A model generated the notes under the pieces. That model had not been told where the DNA came from and did not search any database. It worked only from the letters and a program-made list of their open reading frames with translations. The position numbers were made by a program, and so were the translations under genes. 64,000 nucleotides of DNA, from positions 146,589 through 210,588 of the forward strand of contig NZ_CAMIHB010000004.1 of the NCBI RefSeq assembly GCF_946221635.1, in the 5' to 3' direction. Of this stretch, positions 59,887-64,000 are shown in pieces (within the stretch, counting starts at the first letter, position 1; each line of letters opens with the position of its first letter). This DNA is from an uncultured Rhodoferax sp. (GTDB lineage Bacteria; Pseudomonadota; Gammaproteobacteria; Burkholderiales; Burkholderiaceae_C).

Positions 59887-60222
59887 ATGCCCGCCACTGC
59901 CGACACCCTTCCCACCGCCCCGCTGGACCTGGCCGTACTGCGCCAGTCGGCCGATGCGGCCTGCCGTCTCATGAAAACCCTGTCCAACCCCGACCGCCTG
60001 CTGCTGCTGTGCCAGCTCAGCCAGGGCGAGAAGAATGTGGGGGAGCTGGAGGCACTGGTGGGCATTGCCCAGCCCACGCTGTCGCAGCAGCTCGGCGTGC
60101 TGCGCGAAGAGGGCCTGGTGAGCACCCGGCGCGAGGGCAAATCCATTTACTACTGCATCAACAGCCCACAAGCCTTGGCCGTGATGGGCGTTTTGTACGC
60201 CGAATTCTGCGGCAAGCAATGA
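59887..60222 (+). CDS. bigR: BigR/SqrR-type persulfide-sensing ArsR repressor
   Basis: A 111-residue ArsR winged helix: NPDRLLLLCQLSQGEKNVGELEA, then the recognition helix AQPTLSQQLGVLREEGLV and the wing TRREGKSIYY. Two cysteines, in LLLLCQL and YAEFCGK, match the redox pair of BigR/SqrR that forms a disulfide or polysulfide bridge and releases DNA. An ATG at 59857 is also in frame, but it would lie at the predicted start of transcription, so I prefer 59887. Repeat family 2 begins at the stop codon. Confidence 0.87.
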   Translation: MPATADTLPTAPLDLAVLRQSADAACRLMKTLSNPDRLLLLCQLSQGEKNVGELEALVGIAQPTLSQQLGVLREEGLVSTRREGKSIYYCINSPQALAVMGVLYAEFCGKQ

Positions 60223-60304
60223 CCCCCACGCTTGTCGCTTTGCGTACTGCGCTGCCCCCCGAGGGGGCTAAATCCGCTTGGGGCGGCCCGGCGCGGATTT
60301 GGCA
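60222..60304 (-). repeat. Hairpin repeat family 2, copy 2 (inverted)
   Basis: In minus orientation the stem AAATCCGC / GCGGATTT (plus 60293-60300 and 60270-60277) closes a 15-base loop GCCGGGCCGCCCCAA, identical to copy 1, followed by the second stem GCCCCC/GGGGGC and a GCGTGGGGG tail. Three stem pairs differ from copy 1, each with a compensating change. It lies between bigR and the YeeE genes. Confidence 0.85.
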
Positions 60305-60324
60305 CTTTTTTAAGGAGTAAGACG

Positions 60325-60759
60325 ATGACGATTGACTGGAACCACTTCACGCCCTGGGCCGCGTTGGCCGGGGGCATTTTTCTGGGCTTGGCCTCGGCCC
60401 TGTTCATCCTGCTGCATGGCCGCATCCTGGGTATCAGCGGCATCGTGGGAGGGCTGCTGCGCCCCCGCGCAGGCGACGCCGGCTGGCGTATTGCCTTTGT
60501 GCTGGGCCTGCTGGCTGCCCCTGCGGTGTACTGGCTGCTCACGGGCGCCAAGGTACCTGCCACCATCGACGCAGGCTGGGGCACGGTCGTGCTGGCCGGG
60601 CTGCTGGTGGGCGTGGGCACGCGCTATGGCGCGGGCTGCACCAGCGGCCATGGCGTGTGCGGGCTCTCGCGCCTGTCGCCGCGCTCCCTGGTGGCCACAC
60701 TGACTTTCATGGCGGCGGGCTTTGTCACTGTTTTTGCGCTGCGCCACCTGCTGGCCTGA
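60325..60759 (+). CDS. YeeE/YedE-family membrane protein, first subunit (PmpA-like)
   Basis: A 144-residue membrane protein with four helices and the family motif GTRYGAGCTSGHGVCGLSRLS, whose cysteines handle thiosulfate or sulfane sulfur in YeeE. AAGGAG precedes ATG 60325. In bigR operons this pair of proteins (PmpA/PmpB) is thought to move reduced sulfur across the membrane. Confidence 0.88.
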   Translation: MTIDWNHFTPWAALAGGIFLGLASALFILLHGRILGISGIVGGLLRPRAGDAGWRIAFVLGLLAAPAVYWLLTGAKVPATIDAGWGTVVLAGLLVGVGTRYGAGCTSGHGVCGLSRLSPRSLVATLTFMAAGFVTVFALRHLLA

Positions 60760-60776
60760 ACCGAAGGAGCTTTGTG

Positions 60777-61217
60777 ATGCAACACCGTATTTCCGAATTC
60801 GCCCTGGGCCTGCTGTTTGGCCTGGGCCTGATCGTGGCCGGCATGACCGATCCGAGCAAGGTGATTGGTTTTCTGGACCTGGCCGGCGCCTGGGACCCGT
60901 CACTGGCCTTTGTGATGGGCGGCGCCATCCTGGTAGGCCTGGGCGCCTTTGCCCTGGCCAAGAAGCGCACCACCAGTTTTCTGGGCGGCGCCATGCAGTT
61001 GCCGACCTCCACCGTGATCGACCGTCGCCTGGTGCTGGGCAGCCTGCTGTTTGGCGCGGGCTGGGGCCTGGCCGGTTTTTGCCCGGGTCCGGCCATCGTG
61101 TCGCTGGGCGCGGGACAATCCAAGGCTGCGCTGTTTGTGCTGGCCATGGTGGCCGGCATGGCTATCTTTGAATGGGCGGAGCACTGCCGCACACGCGCAC
61201 TGACCGGAGACGCATGA
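60777..61217 (+). CDS. YeeE/YedE-family membrane protein, second subunit (DUF6691, PmpB-like)
   Basis: A 146-residue membrane protein: LLFGLGLIVAGMTDPSKVIGFLD is the second-half signature and GWGLAGFCPGPAIVSLGAG holds the conserved cysteine. With the preceding gene it reconstitutes the two halves of a full-length YeeE. It lies 17 bases downstream of its partner, with AAGGAG before the ATG. Confidence 0.88.
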   Translation: MQHRISEFALGLLFGLGLIVAGMTDPSKVIGFLDLAGAWDPSLAFVMGGAILVGLGAFALAKKRTTSFLGGAMQLPTSTVIDRRLVLGSLLFGAGWGLAGFCPGPAIVSLGAGQSKAALFVLAMVAGMAIFEWAEHCRTRALTGDA

Positions 61218-61218
61218 C

Positions 61219-61560
61219 ATGACCCTTCGCACCCAAGCCCTCACCCCCCACTTTGCCGTGGCCGCCCAGATGGACGCCAGCATGGTGGCCGACGCCGTGG
61301 CCCAAGGCTTCAAGACCCTGGTAAACAACCGCCCCGATGGCGAAGGCGGCCCCGACCAGCCCCTGAGCAGCAGCGTGGAAGCCGCGGCCCGCGCAGCCGG
61401 CCTGCACTATGTGCACATCCCGGTGGTGAGCGGCGCCATCACGCCCGAACAGGTCCAGGCCATGCGCGAGGCCCTGCAGGCCGCACCCCAGCCGGTGCTG
61501 GCCTTCTGCCGCTCGGGCGCCCGCTCGGCCCAGCTCTTCGCGCTGACCCAGGCCGAATAA
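61219..61560 (+). CDS. DUF442 (TIGR01244) phosphatase/sulfurtransferase-like protein
   Basis: A 113-residue tyrosine-phosphatase-fold protein with the active loop LAFCRSGARSAQL (CX5R). FKTLVNNRPDGEGGPDQPLS and YVHIPVVSGAITPEQV are standard for the family. In Blh-type proteins of other species this domain is fused to the MBL domain and acts with it on persulfide; here the two are separate. It follows the preceding gene after one base. Confidence 0.88.
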   Translation: MTLRTQALTPHFAVAAQMDASMVADAVAQGFKTLVNNRPDGEGGPDQPLSSSVEAAARAAGLHYVHIPVVSGAITPEQVQAMREALQAAPQPVLAFCRSGARSAQLFALTQAE

Positions 61561-61565
61561 GCGCC

Positions 61566-63305
61566 ATGTCGCCCGACCGCACCCGCCTCGCCTGGCTGCC
61601 GCAGTGGCTGCGCCACTACCAGCGCGCCTGGCTGGGCGGTGATGTGTCGGCCGGGCTGATCGTCGCGGTGCTGGTGATCCCGCAAAGCCTGGCCTACACC
61701 TTGTTGGCGGGCCTGCCGCCCGAGATGGGGCTGTACGCCAGCATCCTGCCCGTGATCGCCTATGCCCTGGTGGGCTCCAGCATGACACTGGCCGTGGGCC
61801 CGGTGGCCATTGCCGCGCTCATGACGGCCAGCGCGTTGCAGCCGCTGGCGATTGCGGGCACGACCGAATACGTGCAACTGGCCATGGGCCTGGCACTGAT
61901 CTCGGGGCTGATGTTCATGGCCTTTGGTGCGCTGCGCCTGGGTTGGCTGGCCTACTTCCTGAGCCAGCCTGTGGTGAGCGGTTTTGTCTCGGGCTCGGCC
62001 CTGGTGATTGCGCTAGGCCAGCTGCGCCATGTGCTGGGTGTGTCGGCGCCCAGCAGTTCCACCTGGGCCATGGTGGAGGGCCTGTGGCGCGCACTGCCGC
62101 AGAGCAACCCCACCACACTGGCGCTGGGCGGGGGCAGCATGCTGGTATTGGTGCTGGCACGCCGCTACCTGGCCGCGGCCCTGCGCCGCCTGGGACTGGG
62201 GACGACCACCGCCGACCTGCTGGCCCGCATGGCCCCCATTGCCACGGTAGCGGCAAGCACCGTGCTGGTAGCGGCAGGCCACTGGGATGTGGCACGCCAG
62301 GTGGCAGTGGTGGGCAGCGTACCCGCGGGGCTGCCGGCGCTAGCCTGGGTCTGGCCCGATGCGCGCGCCTGGAGCCAGCTCTGGCTGCCGGCATTGCTGA
62401 TTACGCTGGTGGCCTTTGTGGGCAGCGTGTCGGTGGCGCAGTCCTTCGCGCTGCAGCGCCAGCAGCGCATCGCGCCCAACCGCGAACTGTGGGGCCTGGG
62501 CGCGGCCAATGTGGTGGCGGCCTTCTCGGGGGCCTACCCGGTGCACGGCGGGCTCTCGCGCTCGGTCATCAATTTTGCGGCCGGGGCGCAGACGCCACTG
62601 GCGTCCATCATCACGGCGGGCTTCATGGCGCTGATCGTGTTTTTCTTCGCGCACCTGTTTTACTACCTCCCTCTGGCGGTGCTGGCCGCCAGCATCATCG
62701 TGGCGGTGGCGTCTCTGGTGGACGTGGAAACGCTCAAGGCGAGCTGGGTCTATGACAAGGCCGATGCGTTCTCCCTGCTGGCCACGGCCGGCGGCGTGGT
62801 GGTGCTGGGGGTGGAGGCGGGCATTCTCATGGGCGTCGCGCTGTCGCTGGGTGTGCTGGTGTGGCGCAGCAGCCATCCGCACATGGCGGTGGTGGGTCGC
62901 ATGCCCGGCACGGAGCATTACCGCAATGTGGAGCGCTATGCGGTCCAGACCGTACCCGGCCTGATTGCCTTGCGGGTCGACGAGAGCCTGTTCTTCGCCA
63001 ATGCCACGGCCATCGAGGAGCGCATTGAGGCCCTGGTCCAGGCCGACCCGAAAGTGCGGCGCGTGCTGCTGGTGTGCTCCGCGGTGAACCAGATTGATGC
63101 CACGGCCTTGGGCATGCTCACCGGCCTGGAGCAGAGCCTGGCCGCGCGCGGTGTGCAGCTGGATCTGGCCGAAATCAAGGGCCCGGTGATGGACCGCTTG
63201 AAGAACACCACCCTGGGCCAGCGCCTGCATGGGCGTCTGTTCCGCAGTGCGCACGACGCTTTCCTGGCCTTTGAAAACCAGACGGATTCCGGCGGCAGGA
63301 CTTGA
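61566..63305 (+). CDS. SulP-family anion transporter with C-terminal STAS domain
   Basis: A 579-residue transporter. The N-terminal signature AGLIVAVLVIPQSLAYTLLAGLPPEMGLYASILP is clear and about 12-14 helices follow. The cytoplasmic STAS domain (about 440-560) includes VLLVCSAVNQIDATALGML. It probably exports sulfite or sulfate formed by persulfide oxidation, or imports sulfate. It is the usual last partner of bigR operons and follows the DUF442 gene after five bases. Confidence 0.89.
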   Translation: MSPDRTRLAWLPQWLRHYQRAWLGGDVSAGLIVAVLVIPQSLAYTLLAGLPPEMGLYASILPVIAYALVGSSMTLAVGPVAIAALMTASALQPLAIAGTTEYVQLAMGLALISGLMFMAFGALRLGWLAYFLSQPVVSGFVSGSALVIALGQLRHVLGVSAPSSSTWAMVEGLWRALPQSNPTTLALGGGSMLVLVLARRYLAAALRRLGLGTTTADLLARMAPIATVAASTVLVAAGHWDVARQVAVVGSVPAGLPALAWVWPDARAWSQLWLPALLITLVAFVGSVSVAQSFALQRQQRIAPNRELWGLGAANVVAAFSGAYPVHGGLSRSVINFAAGAQTPLASIITAGFMALIVFFFAHLFYYLPLAVLAASIIVAVASLVDVETLKASWVYDKADAFSLLATAGGVVVLGVEAGILMGVALSLGVLVWRSSHPHMAVVGRMPGTEHYRNVERYAVQTVPGLIALRVDESLFFANATAIEERIEALVQADPKVRRVLLVCSAVNQIDATALGMLTGLEQSLAARGVQLDLAEIKGPVMDRLKNTTLGQRLHGRLFRSAHDAFLAFENQTDSGGRT

Positions 63306-63379
63306 CCTGGATCAGCCCGCGAACAGCGCACAGGTCTACGATGAATTTGGCTTTTCTCAACGCAAACTAGGAGCAGACG

Positions 63380-63586
63380 ATGAAGGCAAATGTAGGGGGC
63401 GTGGACCGTATTGCACGCATTGTGGTGGGGGCCGTTTTGGTGGGACTGGCCGCCACAGGAACCGTGGGCGCTTGGGGATGGTTGGGCCTGCTGCCGCTGG
63501 CCACCGGACTGGTCGGCTGGTGCCCGCCCTACGCCATGCTGGGTTGGAGCACCTGTGCCATGCGGCAACCGCCCGAACAACCCTGA
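63380..63586 (+). CDS. YgaP-like DUF2892 membrane protein
   Basis: A 68-residue protein of two short helices: MKANVGGVDRIARIVVGAVLV and GLLPLATGLVGWCPPYAMLG, then a conserved Cys. It equals the membrane part of YgaP, which in E. coli is fused to a rhodanese that handles sulfane sulfur. It probably belongs to the same persulfide response. AGGAG precedes ATG 63380. Confidence 0.85.
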   Translation: MKANVGGVDRIARIVVGAVLVGLAATGTVGAWGWLGLLPLATGLVGWCPPYAMLGWSTCAMRQPPEQP

Positions 63587-63597
63587 GCGGAGGCAGC

Positions 63598-63951
63598 ATG
63601 CACAGTTTTGACCATGCTGGCCTGATCCAGAGCATCAACCAGGGCCTGGCCCCGTTTCGCAAATCGCAGCCAGACGCCATGCAAGGCTTCGGCCAACTGG
63701 CCAAGGCCGCCATGGCGGAGGGCGCGGTCAGCGCCAAGCACAAGGAACTCATGGCCTTGGCCATTGGCATTACGCAGCACTGTTCGGGCTGCATTGGCTT
63801 TCACGTCAAGGCGCTGCAGAAGTTGCAATGCACACGCGCCGAACTGGAAGAAATGCTCAACGTCTGTGTCTACATGGGTGGCGGGCCGGCCCTGATGTAT
63901 GCAGCCGAAACTTTGCAGGCCTGGGACGCGATGGCCGGTGCAAGCGCCTAA
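63598..63951 (+). CDS. AhpD-like carboxymuconolactone decarboxylase family protein
   Basis: A 117-residue all-helical protein with the redox motif GITQHCSGCIGFHVKALQ (CxxC plus downstream His), typical of the AhpD branch, and EMLNVCVYMGGGPALMYAAE at the C-terminus. Such proteins reduce peroxides or serve as thiol relays. It is the final gene of the persulfide cluster in the window and starts 11 bases after the YgaP-like gene. Confidence 0.87.
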   Translation: MHSFDHAGLIQSINQGLAPFRKSQPDAMQGFGQLAKAAMAEGAVSAKHKELMALAIGITQHCSGCIGFHVKALQKLQCTRAELEEMLNVCVYMGGGPALMYAAETLQAWDAMAGASA

Positions 63952-64000
63952 GGCACCGCTGAACAAGTAGCTGCTGGCGAACGTAGGCGATACGAGATCG

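Noticed and set aside
63961..64000. Possible tenth copy of repeat family 1 at the window edge
   Set aside because: It shares the AGCAGCTAC word in minus orientation (TTCGCCAGCAGCTACTTG) but differs in the TGCGCAAG core and is cut by the window end; too little to call.

Overview
The window is high-GC, gene-dense DNA from a beta-proteobacterium, most likely a member of the Comamonadaceae. I infer this from the gene families, from a short intergenic repeat with the core TGCGCAAGCAGCT seen nine times, and from a second hairpin repeat seen twice. No rRNA, tRNA, intact insertion sequence or CRISPR array was found.

Layout. (1) 1-5724: reductive pyrimidine catabolism operon (preT, preA, hydA, beta-ureidopropionase-type hydrolase) behind a textbook sigma-54 promoter and a RutR-like palindrome. 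(2) 5796-9998: accessory block with a rhomboid protease, a ParDE-type toxin-antitoxin pair, a tyrosine-phosphatase-like gene and a Phd/VapC pair, interspersed with broken second copies of the 3' ends of both flanking genes (the hydrolase and adenosine deaminase). (3) 10012-25253: adenosine deaminase, SDR enzymes each divergent from a regulator, a DTW tRNA-modifying enzyme, an MFS exporter with a structured leader, an overlapping MYG1/Mpv17-like gene pair, TerC, a periplasmic glutathione peroxidase, a DMT exporter, an AraC regulator, and a MocR regulator with BenE. (4) 25347-32701: pentitol (D-arabinitol/ribitol) ABC uptake and oxidation operon. (5) 32702-34642: low-GC debris with a degenerate IS3 transposase end, an SGNH hydrolase and two copies of a third repeat. 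(6) 34643-44832: organosulfur assimilation (sulfate-binding protein, SsuE-like flavin reductase, molbindin, LLM monooxygenase, sulfonate-type ABC transporter, TauD-like dioxygenase, MetY, CysB-like regulator). (7) 45131-47086: lower-GC single gene that appears to join a GHKL ATPase to a PD-(D/E)XK nuclease, a candidate defence gene. (8) 47247-52422: two small-molecule exporters and tauABC, divergent from tauD. (9) 52473-58747: fatty acid desaturase, YehZYXW-type osmoprotectant ABC operon with a PhnD-like protein, and a methyltransferase. (10) 58818-63951: BigR-controlled persulfide detoxification module (persulfide dioxygenase, two YeeE/YedE proteins, DUF442, SulP) plus a YgaP-like protein and an AhpD-like protein.

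Two themes recur. Nitrogen scavenging (pyrimidines, adenosine) sits at the left and sulfur scavenging (sulfonates, taurine, sulfate) plus sulfide handling at the right, as expected for a versatile soil or freshwater heterotroph. Accessory genes have been added at junctions between core operons, leaving duplicated gene ends and blocks of lower GC.
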